NCBI GenBank assembly: GCA_027731085.1
Contig: JAQCDG010000004.1
Span: 1-40,270, forward strand
Reading direction: 5' to 3'
Length of the DNA: 40,270 nt
Source of the DNA: Actinomycetota bacterium
GTDB taxonomy: Bacteria; Actinomycetota; Acidimicrobiia; Acidimicrobiales; Ilumatobacteraceae
The translations under genes were made by a program, and so were the position numbers. Positions 10,419-18,569 of the stretch are shown here, piece by piece. The notes below the pieces were generated by a model. It did not search any database. It was given only the letters and a program-made list of their open reading frames with translations, and was not told where the DNA came from. Each line of letters opens with the position of its first letter. The first letter of the stretch is position 1.

Positions 10419-13121
10419 TCAGGCTTTTGCCGATGCCCAACTATCGCCCCACGCCAGATTGACCTCAAGAGGCACGGCGAGTTTGGCGGCATCTCGCATC
10501 GAGTCACGCACTAGTGCCTCGACATTGTCGTGTTCGGCGCTGACAGCCTCAACTATCACCTCGTCATGCACTTGTAAAACCAACCGAGATTCAAAGCCTC
10601 CGCTCTCAAGTGTCTGATCAAGACTCACAATTGCGACCTTGAAAATGTCGGCAGCCAAACCTTGAATGCCCGAGTTCATGGCTTGGCGCTCGCCAATCTG
10701 ACGAATTCTGAAATTTGGATTTTGCAGTTCGGGGATCAATCGTCGGCGACCAAACAATGTTTCTGTGTAGCCGCGTTTTCTAGCTTCTTCGATTGTCTCG
10801 TCCATATATTTCTTCACTCTCGGGAAAGCCGCAAAGTATGCCTCAAGTATTTCGCTCGCCTCACTCACGCCGATCGCAAGGCGTTGCGCCAAACCGTATG
10901 CCTCCATGCCATAGGCGAGCCCGTATGAAATCATTTTTGCTTTTGATCTTTGCTCGCTCGTCACCTTGTCGGTAGCGACACCGAAAACATTCGCCGCAGT
11001 CATATTGTGAATGTCGACATTTTTGTTAAACGCCTCAATCAACCCAGGATCATTGGCCAGATGCGCAATGCATCGCAATTCGATCTGGTTGTAATCGGCC
11101 ACCAAGAATTGGCAATTCTTACGCGGCACAAATGCTGTGCGAAAAACCTTTCCTTGTTCACTGCGCACCGGAATATTGTGCAGGTTTGGTTGATCACTGC
11201 TCAAACGACCTGTACGCGCAACAGTCTGATTAAAGGTTGCATGAATGCGACTATCACTTTCAACGACGCTAAGCAAACCCTCGCCGTACGTCGAACGCAA
11301 TTTCTCAACTTCGCGATACTCAAGCAGCGGTTCAATAAATTCTGGCCACTCGTCTTTGAGTTTCTCTAAAGTTGCGGCGTCGGTGCTTGGTCCTGTTTTG
11401 TTCTTCTTGCCTGGTGTTAATTTCTTATCTTCGTAGAGAATCTTTCGCAGTTGCAACGGCGAGTTCAGATTGAACTCTTGTTTGGCGACGCTATGCAATT
11501 GTTTAGTCAGCGCGAGACATTCGGCGGTCAGACGCTTGTTGATTTCGCTGAGTTCCTTTTTGTCGACGGCAACACCGAGAAACTCCATTCGGGCCAAGAC
11601 TCTCACCAGCGGTTGTTCAATATCTGAATATAGTTTCATCAATTTTTGACTCGCGAGTGCTGCTGTTAAGGCTTGCGATACCAATGAAACACCGAGGGCC
11701 TCGACCGCCGCAACACTGCTGGCCACACTCGCAGCGTCGGGTGTATCAAAGTTAAGTTGACCGTCTTGCATCTTCGAATCTGTTGTCGCAAATTCGACAT
11801 CCAGGTAACGCGACACAACTTGTCTGATTTCATATCGAGACTCAGACGGGTCAAGCAGATATGCAGCGATCGCCGTATCAAGAACCATCTCTTTGAGGTC
11901 GATGCCGAGACCCAAGCAACTGCGCATCAGTGGTTTGACATTGTGTCCACGAAATTTGAAGCCACCGTTGAGAAAAGTCTTCACTTCAGTGGACACGAGG
12001 ATCTTTGCAGAAATCCAAAAGACTTTTGACTTCTTCAAATCATCAACGACTGCAAGACCAAGAAGTTCAGTTCGGCCTGGGTCACCCAACCATGCCGCAG
12101 CCACATCGACTACGTCATGCTTTTGCAGCGCAGCAACCGCATCTTTGATGGTTTCACAATTCTCGATTACTGCAGAAATCGACGAAGTTGCGCCACCATC
12201 TTGCTTGGCGCCACTCTCGGTCAGTTCCGCTGGCGCTAAATCAATGCCAGCGAAATGTTTCGTCGCCTCGGTGAACCGACTGAACATTGTCTTGAATTCA
12301 AAAAGTGCGAAAACTTCTTTGACAGCATTTGCGTTTGGCTTGGGTGATAGCGCGTGCAGATCGATCGTCATGGGCGCATCGCGTCGCAACACCATCAGTT
12401 TTGCGTTGCGCAAAACTCTCCCACGACTCTCAATCAGCGCCTGTTTAAGCTTTGGTGTCTGCTCATCTGCATGATCAAATACCGCTTCGATGTTTTGATA
12501 CTTGTTTATCAATTTTGCAGCGGTTTTTTCACCAACACCTGGCACGCCATCCAAATTGTCGCTCGGGTCGCCGCGCAATGCCGCATAATCGGCATATTGT
12601 TTCGGCGTAACACCAGTGCGCTCTAAAATGCCCGCCTCGTCGTAAAGCGCATAATCACTGACGCCGCGCTTGTTGTACAGAACGCGAATGTGCGGATCAC
12701 TGACTAATTGATAGTTGTCGCGGTCACCGGTGACAATTATCAGATCGTCGCCCATATCCAATGCTTTTTCGGCGATCGTCGCGATCAAGTCGTCGCCTTC
12801 GAAACCAGCCGCGTCAATTGCAGTAACGCCCATTTTCGACAGCATCTCGCGAATTAGATCCAGCTGTTGATACAAAATATCGGGCTGCGCCTCGCGTTGC
12901 GCTTTATATTCGGGTGCCGCTTCGTGGCGAAAAGTCGGTTCTTTACGATCGAATACGACCACAACACCATCGGGCTTGTGATCGCGCATCAACGTCAACA
13001 ACATTGACGTGAATCCGTAAATCGCGTTCGTCACCTGACCATTCGCGGTAACCATGTCGGTCGGCAATGCAAAAAACGCCCGATACGCCAGTGAGTTGCC
13101 ATCCAGCGCCATCAACTTCAT
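10419..13121 (-). CDS. polA: DNA polymerase I, proofreading-deficient type
   Basis: Repair and Okazaki-fragment polymerase with a 5'-3' nuclease. 900 residues. The N-terminal FEN-like domain starts MKLMALDGNSLAYRAFF and contains DGVPGVGEKTAAKLI (helix-hairpin-helix). The middle domain lacks the 3'-5' exonuclease acidic residues: no DxE motif, and an HNVKPLM segment in place of the second motif. So no proofreading is expected. Polymerase motif A is DYNQIELR (Asp676), the O-helix region is AKMISYGLAYG, and motif C is QVHDEV (His852-Asp853). Tyr733 stands where E. coli has Phe762, as in mycobacterial PolA and T7 polymerase, where it allows efficient dideoxynucleotide use. It lies between the ANTAR regulator and rpsA, as in many actinobacteria. 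Confidence 0.97.
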   Translation of the reverse strand: MKLMALDGNSLAYRAFFALPTDMVTANGQVTNAIYGFTSMLLTLMRDHKPDGVVVVFDRKEPTFRHEAAPEYKAQREAQPDILYQQLDLIREMLSKMGVTAIDAAGFEGDDLIATIAEKALDMGDDLIIVTGDRDNYQLVSDPHIRVLYNKRGVSDYALYDEAGILERTGVTPKQYADYAALRGDPSDNLDGVPGVGEKTAAKLINKYQNIEAVFDHADEQTPKLKQALIESRGRVLRNAKLMVLRRDAPMTIDLHALSPKPNANAVKEVFALFEFKTMFSRFTEATKHFAGIDLAPAELTESGAKQDGGATSSISAVIENCETIKDAVAALQKHDVVDVAAAWLGDPGRTELLGLAVVDDLKKSKVFWISAKILVSTEVKTFLNGGFKFRGHNVKPLMRSCLGLGIDLKEMVLDTAIAAYLLDPSESRYEIRQVVSRYLDVEFATTDSKMQDGQLNFDTPDAASVASSVAAVEALGVSLVSQALTAALASQKLMKLYSDIEQPLVRVLARMEFLGVAVDKKELSEINKRLTAECLALTKQLHSVAKQEFNLNSPLQLRKILYEDKKLTPGKKNKTGPSTDAATLEKLKDEWPEFIEPLLEYREVEKLRSTYGEGLLSVVESDSRIHATFNQTVARTGRLSSDQPNLHNIPVRSEQGKVFRTAFVPRKNCQFLVADYNQIELRCIAHLANDPGLIEAFNKNVDIHNMTAANVFGVATDKVTSEQRSKAKMISYGLAYGMEAYGLAQRLAIGVSEASEILEAYFAAFPRVKKYMDETIEEARKRGYTETLFGRRRLIPELQNPNFRIRQIGERQAMNSGIQGLAADIFKVAIVSLDQTLESGGFESRLVLQVHDEVIVEAVSAEHDNVEALVRDSMRDAAKLAVPLEVNLAWGDSWASAKA

Positions 13122-13133
13122 ATCTAGAAACTA

Positions 13134-13159
13134 GTCGTCACGCCGTCATGGCGAACGAC
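13134..13159 (-). other. Imperfect hairpin between the ANTAR regulator and polA
   Basis: Inverted repeat in the 56-base gap: GTCGT (13134-13138) pairs with ACGAC (13155-13159), and CGCC (13141-13144) with GGCG (13150-13153), around a 5-base loop. It ends about 12 bases before the polA start. No T-run follows on the minus strand, so it is not a typical intrinsic terminator; a leader structure or chance pairing is possible. Confidence 0.3.
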
Positions 13160-13177
13160 GCACTTTGCGCTTGTCAA

Positions 13178-13753
13178 TTACGGATGTAACTTGCCGGCGA
13201 TGATTTGCTCGGCGATCTCGCCCATCTTCTTGCGCTCTGACATCGCCATGCTCTGGATGTATGTGTACGAATCAGCCTCGGACATTTTGTACTTATCAAT
13301 CAACAAACCTTTGGCTCGGTCAACCAACTTGCGAATCTCGAGTTGTGCACCAAGCGCCGCCACTTCGCCACTTAGTGAGCGCAATTCAGCAAACCTTGCA
13401 ATCGCAAGTTCGATCGCCGGCACCAAGTCGGTTTTTTGAAACGGCTTGACCAAATATGCAAGCGCTCCTGCATCTCGAGCCTGCTCAATGATCTCGCGCT
13501 GACTGAAAGCAGTCAACATCACGACTGGGCAGATTTTTTCGTCAGAAACGATCTTGGCCGCCTCGAGCCCAGACATGCCGGGCATCTTGATGTCGAAGAT
13601 CGCAACATCTGGTTTAGTCTCACGAACAAGTTCAACGGCCTTATCTCCACGACCAACATCACCCACAACTTCGTAACCCTCTTCTTGAAGACTCTCGCGC
13701 AGGTCTAAGCGAATGATCGCTTCATCTTCAGCCAAGACAATTCGAGTCGCCAT
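13178..13753 (-). CDS. pdtaR: ANTAR-domain response regulator (PdtaR-like)
   Basis: Two-component regulator expected to act on RNA by antitermination. 191 residues. The receiver domain covers residues 4-120: acidic pair in LAEDEA (Glu9-Asp10), phospho-acceptor Asp54 in AIFDIKMPG, Thr in VVMLTAFS and Lys in YLVKPF. The C-terminal ANTAR domain (about 130-185) contains the family core RKLVDRAKGLLIDKYKMSE and ends in a helical bundle. ANTAR proteins bind paired hexanucleotide-loop hairpins in nascent RNA. Proximity to polA mirrors Mycobacterium, where pdtaR is a few genes from polA. No partner kinase is in the window. It is 14 bases after a small coiled-coil gene that is itself directly behind a tRNA, so the three may form one transcript. 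Confidence 0.9.
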   Translation of the reverse strand: MATRIVLAEDEAIIRLDLRESLQEEGYEVVGDVGRGDKAVELVRETKPDVAIFDIKMPGMSGLEAAKIVSDEKICPVVMLTAFSQREIIEQARDAGALAYLVKPFQKTDLVPAIELAIARFAELRSLSGEVAALGAQLEIRKLVDRAKGLLIDKYKMSEADSYTYIQSMAMSERKKMGEIAEQIIAGKLHP

Positions 13754-13767
13754 AAAATTTACAACGC

Positions 13768-14067
13768 TCAGCTTCGCAATTTGTCTAACAACTGGTCTTG
13801 TTGTAGCTCGTTTTCGGCAATTGATGAGAGCAGATGTTGGTGATACTTCTGAATAGTTTCAAGATTTCGTTGTGCTTCATGGTGTTCAAGTGCCGCGTCA
13901 GCAGTTTCGGCGACCATCGCTCGCATTTCCTTATCTTGTGCTTCACTTTCAACGAATGCAAGTTGCTCTGAGGTGATGCGCAGTTCATCGCGCAACTCGC
14001 GCATCGTCTGCGTGCCACGACGCAAGCGCCGCTCTACAAAACGATTGTTCAAATTTTGTGTTGTCAT
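13768..14067 (-). CDS. Small charged coiled-coil protein, unknown function
   Basis: 99 residues from the ATG at 14067. I recognise no family with confidence. The protein is soluble, rich in Glu, Gln, Arg and Leu with heptad-like spacing over most of its length, so an extended or two-helix coiled coil is likely. It has no signal peptide or cysteine cluster. The open frame extends upstream to 14178, but that part is a translated tRNA-Leu and is not protein. The ATG lies only 4 bases beyond the tRNA 3' end, so tRNA processing could release a nearly leaderless mRNA. It is followed after 14 bases by the ANTAR regulator. That it is a real gene rests on the tight spacing and the absence of any competing frame. 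Confidence 0.7.
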   Translation of the reverse strand: MTTQNLNNRFVERRLRRGTQTMRELRDELRITSEQLAFVESEAQDKEMRAMVAETADAALEHHEAQRNLETIQKYHQHLLSSIAENELQQDQLLDKLRS

Positions 14068-14071
14068 TGAG

Positions 14072-14154
14072 TGCCCGAGGCGGGAGTCGAACCCGCACGC
14101 CCTTTCAGACAACGGATTTTGAGTCCGTCGCGTCTGCCATTCCGCCACTCGGGC
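14072..14154 (-). tRNA. tRNA-Leu (anticodon CAA)
   Basis: 83-base class II tRNA. Acceptor strands GCCCGAG and CTCGGGC pair fully. The anticodon stem ACGGA/TCCGT closes a 7-base loop with CAA (template 14119-14121), reading UUG. A long variable arm follows, then the T-arm GCGGG-TTCGACT-CCCGC. The discriminator is A, as in leucine tRNAs. CCA is not encoded; the next bases are CTC. It is divergent from the fab operon and directly upstream of the small coiled-coil gene. Confidence 0.97.
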
Positions 14155-14183
14155 TTGCCCGCTAAGCGTATCTACCAATCTCT

Positions 14184-14210
14184 TGCACCCACACGGTGCA
14201 GCAACTGCAC
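14184..14210. promoter_or_regulatory. Overlapping inverted repeats in the tRNA-Leu/fabD divergent region
   Basis: TGCACC (14184-14189) pairs with GGTGCA (14195-14200) around a 5-base spacer. GTGCAG (14196-14201) pairs with CTGCAC (14205-14210) around a CAA loop. The two share bases 14196-14200, so as RNA they would exclude each other; as DNA they look like an operator pair. It lies 55-80 bases before fabD. A fatty-acid-synthesis repressor or activator site (FasR-like role) is one guess; no protein is identified. Confidence 0.4.
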
Positions 14211-14264
14211 GATGACTCTCGTTTCTTCTACGATGTAGTCAACACGAAAGGCACCTCTCAAACG

Positions 14265-15440
14265 ATGCTTGCATTCACCTTTCCTGGTCAAGGCTCTCAG
14301 CGACCAGGCATGGGCAAACCTTGGGTCGACCACGAAAGTTGGGAACTGGTCACTGAGGCGTCTGAAATCGCAAATCGTGATGTCGCCGATCTGCTACTCA
14401 ACTCTGATGCTGAGACTCTTAAAGACACTCGCAATGCCCAGTTGTCAACATTTGTTTTAAGCCTGATGGTGCTCGACGCAGTTGAACGACTCGGCTTCGA
14501 ACCAAGCCTCTGTGCTGGTCATTCGCTAGGTGAATACACCGCACTCACCGCCAACGGTGCGCTCGGTTTCGAAGATGGCATTCGTCTTGTTGTCGAGCGA
14601 GCCGCTGCGATGCACGAGGCTGGCGAGAAAACACCCGGTGTGATGTCGGCAGTGCTCGGCCTTGATGATGATCAAGTTGAAACTGCGTGTCGTCGCGCCG
14701 ATAGCGATGTTTGGGTTGCAAATTTCAATGCACCTGGTCAAGTTGTGATTGCCGGCACTTCGGCAGGCGTTCAATTGGCATCTGAACACGCCAAAGAACT
14801 CGGTGCTAAGCGTGTGATGGCACTACCTGTTTCGGGCGCGTTTCATACTCCACTAATGGCGCCCGCACGCGAGAGACTTCGTGAAGCAATCGCTTCGTCA
14901 AAACCGCGCGATTCAGATGTGCCGATCGTTTCCAATGTCGATGCCAAGGCGCACGACCAAGGAAATGAGTGGACAACGCTTTTGTCGGCGCAACTGTCTA
15001 GCCCCGTGCGTTGGAAGCAATGTCTACAGACGATGTCAGAAAGTGGGATAAACAACTTCGTCGAACTCGGACCAGGTGGTGTGCTCACAGGCATGGCCAA
15101 GCGCACAATCGAATCGGCGCGAACTCTAAGCATCAGCACACCAGATGAACTCAACAAACTGATCGAATGGATTGGTGGGTCGTCGTTACCCGCACAACAA
15201 CTTCATGAAGGTGAGCATCTTTTTGCGGTTGAACGCATGGTTGTCAGCCCTGGGGCGGGTGTATTCGTGCCAAACAAATCAATCGCGAATGGTACGCGCA
15301 TTAGCGTGGGTGATGTGCTCGGTATGGTTGGCCAACAAGAAGTGCGCTCTTTTTTTGACGGCGTTTTACAAAACTACATCAGCGTTGAAGGCGAGCGATT
15401 GACAGCACATCAACCAATCGCCTGGCTGCGAACAATATGA
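14265..15440 (+). CDS. fabD: Malonyl-CoA:ACP transacylase with C-terminal lipoyl-like domain
   Basis: Loads malonyl groups onto acyl carrier protein for type II fatty acid synthesis. 391 residues from the ATG at 14265, which opens directly into LAFTFPGQGSQ; the frame continues upstream but adds unrelated residues. The nucleophile is Ser87 in GHSLGE, with His194 in GAFHTPL. The transferase core ends near residue 300. A further ~75 residues (about 317-391) resemble a barrel-sandwich (biotinyl/lipoyl-like) fold: a VVSPGAGVFVP strand, ISVGDVLGMVG, then a half repeat ending EGERLTAHQPIAWL. The modified lysine of true biotinyl/lipoyl domains is missing. FabD is usually about 310 residues, so this is a fusion. 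First gene of fabD-fabH-fabG-acpP-fabF. Confidence 0.94.
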   Translation: MLAFTFPGQGSQRPGMGKPWVDHESWELVTEASEIANRDVADLLLNSDAETLKDTRNAQLSTFVLSLMVLDAVERLGFEPSLCAGHSLGEYTALTANGALGFEDGIRLVVERAAAMHEAGEKTPGVMSAVLGLDDDQVETACRRADSDVWVANFNAPGQVVIAGTSAGVQLASEHAKELGAKRVMALPVSGAFHTPLMAPARERLREAIASSKPRDSDVPIVSNVDAKAHDQGNEWTTLLSAQLSSPVRWKQCLQTMSESGINNFVELGPGGVLTGMAKRTIESARTLSISTPDELNKLIEWIGGSSLPAQQLHEGEHLFAVERMVVSPGAGVFVPNKSIANGTRISVGDVLGMVGQQEVRSFFDGVLQNYISVEGERLTAHQPIAWLRTI

Positions 15441-15453
15441 CCGTGACTTTTTC

Positions 15454-16404
15454 ATGCCGATAATTCCGAGTGGCGCAATCGGCGCAAAAATTATTGGCTG
15501 GGGCACTTCGTTGCCGCAAAAAGTCGTCACCAACGACGAATTGTCAAAAACAATGGACACCTCAGATGAATGGATTCGTGAACGCACTGGCATCGAGCGT
15601 CGACATATTGGCGGCACGACTGCAAGTTTGTCGATCGAGTCAGGACGAAAAGCAATCGAAATGTCGGGCATAGATCCGTTGTCTATTGACGCGCTAGTTC
15701 TATCGACGACGACACCCGACAGAACGGTGCCAGCAACAAGTGCCACCGTGCAACACGGTCTTAGTCTGCGATGCGGCGCATTTGACGTCAACGCAGCATG
15801 TTCGGGCTTTGTGTATGCACTCATCACCGGTCACGGCCTCGTAGCGATGGGTATGAAGCGCATTTTAGTTATCGGTACCGACACACTTTCACGCATTACC
15901 GATTGGACAGATCGCAACACTGCGATCTTGTTTGCTGACGGTTCTGGCGCCGCGGTCATCGAAGCCAGTAGCGGTCCTGGTCAATTACTCGGCTGGGACT
16001 TTGACGCTGATGGTTCACTTGAAGATCTTCTTTATGCGGAAATCGGCGGCACTCTGCACATGGAAGGTAAAGAAGTGTTTCGTCGTGCCGTGCGCATCAT
16101 GGTCGAATCTGCCGAAAAATCAATCAAAGCAGCAGGTCTCACAACAAATGAAATTGATTTGGTTGTCCCTCATCAGGCGAACCTTCGCATCATCGAGGCT
16201 GCTTGCAAACGACTCGACATTCCGATGAGCAGAACTTCGGTCGTGTTGAACGAGACAGGCAATACATCATCGGCATCAATTCCGTTAGCCCTATTCGATG
16301 CAGTTGACCGGGGTCGCGTTAAGTCTGGTGACAATGTTTTGCTCGTTGGTTTTGGCGCCGGAATGACAGCCGCGAGCGCCGTCATAAAATGGAATCAATC
16401 ATGA
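15454..16404 (+). CDS. fabH: 3-oxoacyl-ACP synthase III
   Basis: Initiates fatty acid synthesis by condensing an acyl-CoA primer with malonyl-ACP. 316 residues. The catalytic triad is visible: Cys116 in NAACSGF, His240 in VVPHQAN and Asn270 in NETGNTSSAS. WIRERTGIERR near residues 40-50 is the typical CoA-binding N-terminal region. It starts 13 bases after fabD and ends in an ATGA overlap with fabG. Primer specificity (acetyl versus branched) cannot be read from this. Confidence 0.96.
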   Translation: MPIIPSGAIGAKIIGWGTSLPQKVVTNDELSKTMDTSDEWIRERTGIERRHIGGTTASLSIESGRKAIEMSGIDPLSIDALVLSTTTPDRTVPATSATVQHGLSLRCGAFDVNAACSGFVYALITGHGLVAMGMKRILVIGTDTLSRITDWTDRNTAILFADGSGAAVIEASSGPGQLLGWDFDADGSLEDLLYAEIGGTLHMEGKEVFRRAVRIMVESAEKSIKAAGLTTNEIDLVVPHQANLRIIEAACKRLDIPMSRTSVVLNETGNTSSASIPLALFDAVDRGRVKSGDNVLLVGFGAGMTAASAVIKWNQS

Positions 16405-17105
16405 GTCGAGTCGTCTTGATAACCGGGGGTGCCAAAGGCATCGGTCTTGCCTGCGCTCAACATTTTGCGAAACTCGGCGACAAGGTCGCGATTACATACA
16501 ACAGCACAAAACCGACCGACGATTTTTTCGCCGTTAAGTGCGACGTCACATCTCAAACCGAAGTCGATGCGGCATTTGCTGCAGTCGAAGAAAAACTCGG
16601 ACCCGTGCAAGTGCTCGTCTCAAACGCAGGTATCACCAAAGATCAGTTGCTTTTGCGCATGAGCGAAACCGATTTTTCGACGGTCATCGACGCCAACCTC
16701 ACTGGCGCATATCGAGTTTGCAAACGCGCAACACAGAGCATGCTCCGCGCGCGTTCGGGTCGCATCATTTTGATGTCCTCAGTAGTCGGTCTACTCGGTT
16801 CGGCTGGTCAAGCCAACTACGCGGCATCGAAAGCCGGGCTTGTAGGTTTCGCACGATCATTGGCTCGCGAACTTGGCTCGCGAACAATCACCGTTAATGT
16901 CGTTGCGCCTGGGCCTGTAGAAACTGACATGACGGCGGCACTTACTCAAGAACAACGTGACAACATGCTCAACGCCGTGCCACTCGGTCGAATGGCGACG
17001 TCGCAAGAGATCGCCTCGGTTGTCGCATTTCTCGCCTCGCAAGATGCTGGCTATATAACTGGTGCAGTTATTCCAGTCGATGGCGGTCTCGGCATGGGAC
17101 ACTAG
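16401..17105 (+). CDS. fabG: 3-oxoacyl-ACP reductase
   Basis: NADPH-dependent short-chain dehydrogenase that reduces the 3-keto intermediate. 234 residues from the ATG at 16401, which overlaps the fabH stop (ATGA); an ATG four codons upstream is less likely. The cofactor motif is TGGAKGIG (8-15), with SNAGI at about 74-78. The catalytic residues are Ser127, Tyr140 and Lys144 in YAASK. The C-terminus VPVDGGLGM is typical. It is placed inside the fab operon between fabH and acpP, whereas the Streptomyces fabD-fabH-acpP-fabF core lacks it (from memory). Confidence 0.94.
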   Translation: MSRVVLITGGAKGIGLACAQHFAKLGDKVAITYNSTKPTDDFFAVKCDVTSQTEVDAAFAAVEEKLGPVQVLVSNAGITKDQLLLRMSETDFSTVIDANLTGAYRVCKRATQSMLRARSGRIILMSSVVGLLGSAGQANYAASKAGLVGFARSLARELGSRTITVNVVAPGPVETDMTAALTQEQRDNMLNAVPLGRMATSQEIASVVAFLASQDAGYITGAVIPVDGGLGMGH

Positions 17106-17114
17106 ACTTATCAC

Positions 17115-17354
17115 ATGGACCAACAACTTTTTGATCGTTTTAAAAAATGCGCGGTAGATGTTTTGGCTGTTGATGCCGCCAAGATCACAATGGAAGCCAG
17201 CTTCAAGGATGATCTCGGCTCAGACAGTCTCGACTTGGTCGAATTCGTAATGGCACTTGAAGAAGAGTTCGGCATCACTGTGCCTGAAAGCGATCTTGAA
17301 GGTGTCGACACTGTCGGCAAGGCCTTCAACCTCGTAACCGCAAAAGTTTCTTGA
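17115..17354 (+). CDS. acpP: Acyl carrier protein
   Basis: 79-residue carrier of growing acyl chains. The phosphopantetheine attachment site is Ser38 in GSDSLD, followed by LVEFVMALEEEFGI (helix II, the enzyme docking surface). It starts 9 bases after fabG and is followed by fabF after 22 bases, the usual acpP-fabF order. Length and composition (acidic, four helices) are standard. Confidence 0.97.
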   Translation: MDQQLFDRFKKCAVDVLAVDAAKITMEASFKDDLGSDSLDLVEFVMALEEEFGITVPESDLEGVDTVGKAFNLVTAKVS

Positions 17355-17376
17355 TTTCTAACCTGCTCTAACTTTC

Positions 17377-18564
17377 ATGCAGGGTGCAGGTCATCGAGTT
17401 GCAATCACTGGATACGGTGTCGTTGCGCCATGCGGTATTGGTAAGCAAAACTTCTGGCAAGGGCTTCTTGGCGGCGGCATTTCAGGCAGCCATACAGTAG
17501 AAATCGAAAACTGGGATCCCTCGCCATATTTTGCCGGACCGAAAGAGGTGCGCCGTTCTGACCGTTGCGAACAATACGCATTGGCCGCCGCATCAGAAGC
17601 CATAGCACAATCAGGATCACTGCCCTACGAGGCGACTCGCATTGGCACGATCTTTGGCACCGGCATCGGTGGCTTGCGCACTCTCGAAGAACAAGTAATC
17701 GTGCGATTCGAAAAAGGCGAACGCCGCGTCTCGCCGTTCTTGGTGCCAATGATGATGTCGAATGCATCGGGTGCAGCAATTTCGATGCGTTATGGTTTCC
17801 AAGGTCCTGCTGAAACTATCTGCACTGCATGCGCCGCAGCGACACACGCTCTTGGTTATGCCGCCCGACTCGTGGCTTGGGGTCAATGTGATGCGGTTAT
17901 CTCTGGTGGCGCCGAATCTGCCGCAACTATCACAGCAGTTGCTGGTTTTGTCAATATGACGGCATTGTCAACGACAAAAGTAAGCAAACCATTCGATGCA
18001 ACGCGCGACGGTTTCATTTTCGGCGAAGGTGCCGCGGTTTTCGTTCTCGAACGACTAGATCTAGCACTTGCCCGTAACGCAAAAATCTACGGAGAAATCT
18101 TGGGCGCTGGCAGTAACGCCGATGCACACCATATAACTGCGCCATCGCCAGGCGGTGTGGGTGCAATCGCTTGCATGAAACTTGCACTCGATGACGCTGG
18201 TCTTTCGCCGAGCGACATCAAACAAGTAAATGCTCACGGCACATCGACACCTCTTAATGACGCTGCCGAGGCAAGTGCAGTCGCGGCAGTATTTGGTGCA
18301 ACAAAACCACCGATGACTTCAATCAAGGGTGTGACTGGTCACCCACTTGGCGCCGCAGGTGCTCTTGAGGCGGCTGCAGTTTTACTTTCATTCGAACACA
18401 AGTTGATTCCCCCGACTGCAAACACGACGGCTGTTGATCCTGAAATGTCGGGCGTTGATATCGTCACTGGCAAAGCGCGTGCTTGGCAACCGGGGCCAAC
18501 GATTTCAAATAACTTTGGCTTCGGTGGTCACAACGGCTCGATAATTATCGCGCCATACGCTTAA
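17377..18564 (+). CDS. fabF: 3-oxoacyl-ACP synthase II
   Basis: Chain-elongating condensing enzyme of type II fatty acid synthesis. 395 residues. The catalytic Cys152 is in CTACAAATHALG. The two histidines are His287 (NAHGTSTPLND) and His322 (GVTGHPLGAAGA). The C-terminal NNFGFGGHNGS gating loop is present. It is the last gene of the operon and faces fabZ convergently. A dedicated enoyl reductase gene is not in the window. Confidence 0.96.
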   Translation: MQGAGHRVAITGYGVVAPCGIGKQNFWQGLLGGGISGSHTVEIENWDPSPYFAGPKEVRRSDRCEQYALAAASEAIAQSGSLPYEATRIGTIFGTGIGGLRTLEEQVIVRFEKGERRVSPFLVPMMMSNASGAAISMRYGFQGPAETICTACAAATHALGYAARLVAWGQCDAVISGGAESAATITAVAGFVNMTALSTTKVSKPFDATRDGFIFGEGAAVFVLERLDLALARNAKIYGEILGAGSNADAHHITAPSPGGVGAIACMKLALDDAGLSPSDIKQVNAHGTSTPLNDAAEASAVAAVFGATKPPMTSIKGVTGHPLGAAGALEAAAVLLSFEHKLIPPTANTTAVDPEMSGVDIVTGKARAWQPGPTISNNFGFGGHNGSIIIAPYA

Positions 18565-18569
18565 GCGCT

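Noticed and set aside
11893-12474. 193-codon open frame antisense to polA
   Set aside because: Lies within the polA coding region and its translation is a typical Ser/Ala/Lys-rich shadow.
14068-14178. N-terminal extension of the 99-residue protein reading through the tRNA
   Set aside because: This segment is the translated tRNA-Leu gene, a well-known annotation artefact; the tRNA folds fully with all stems paired.
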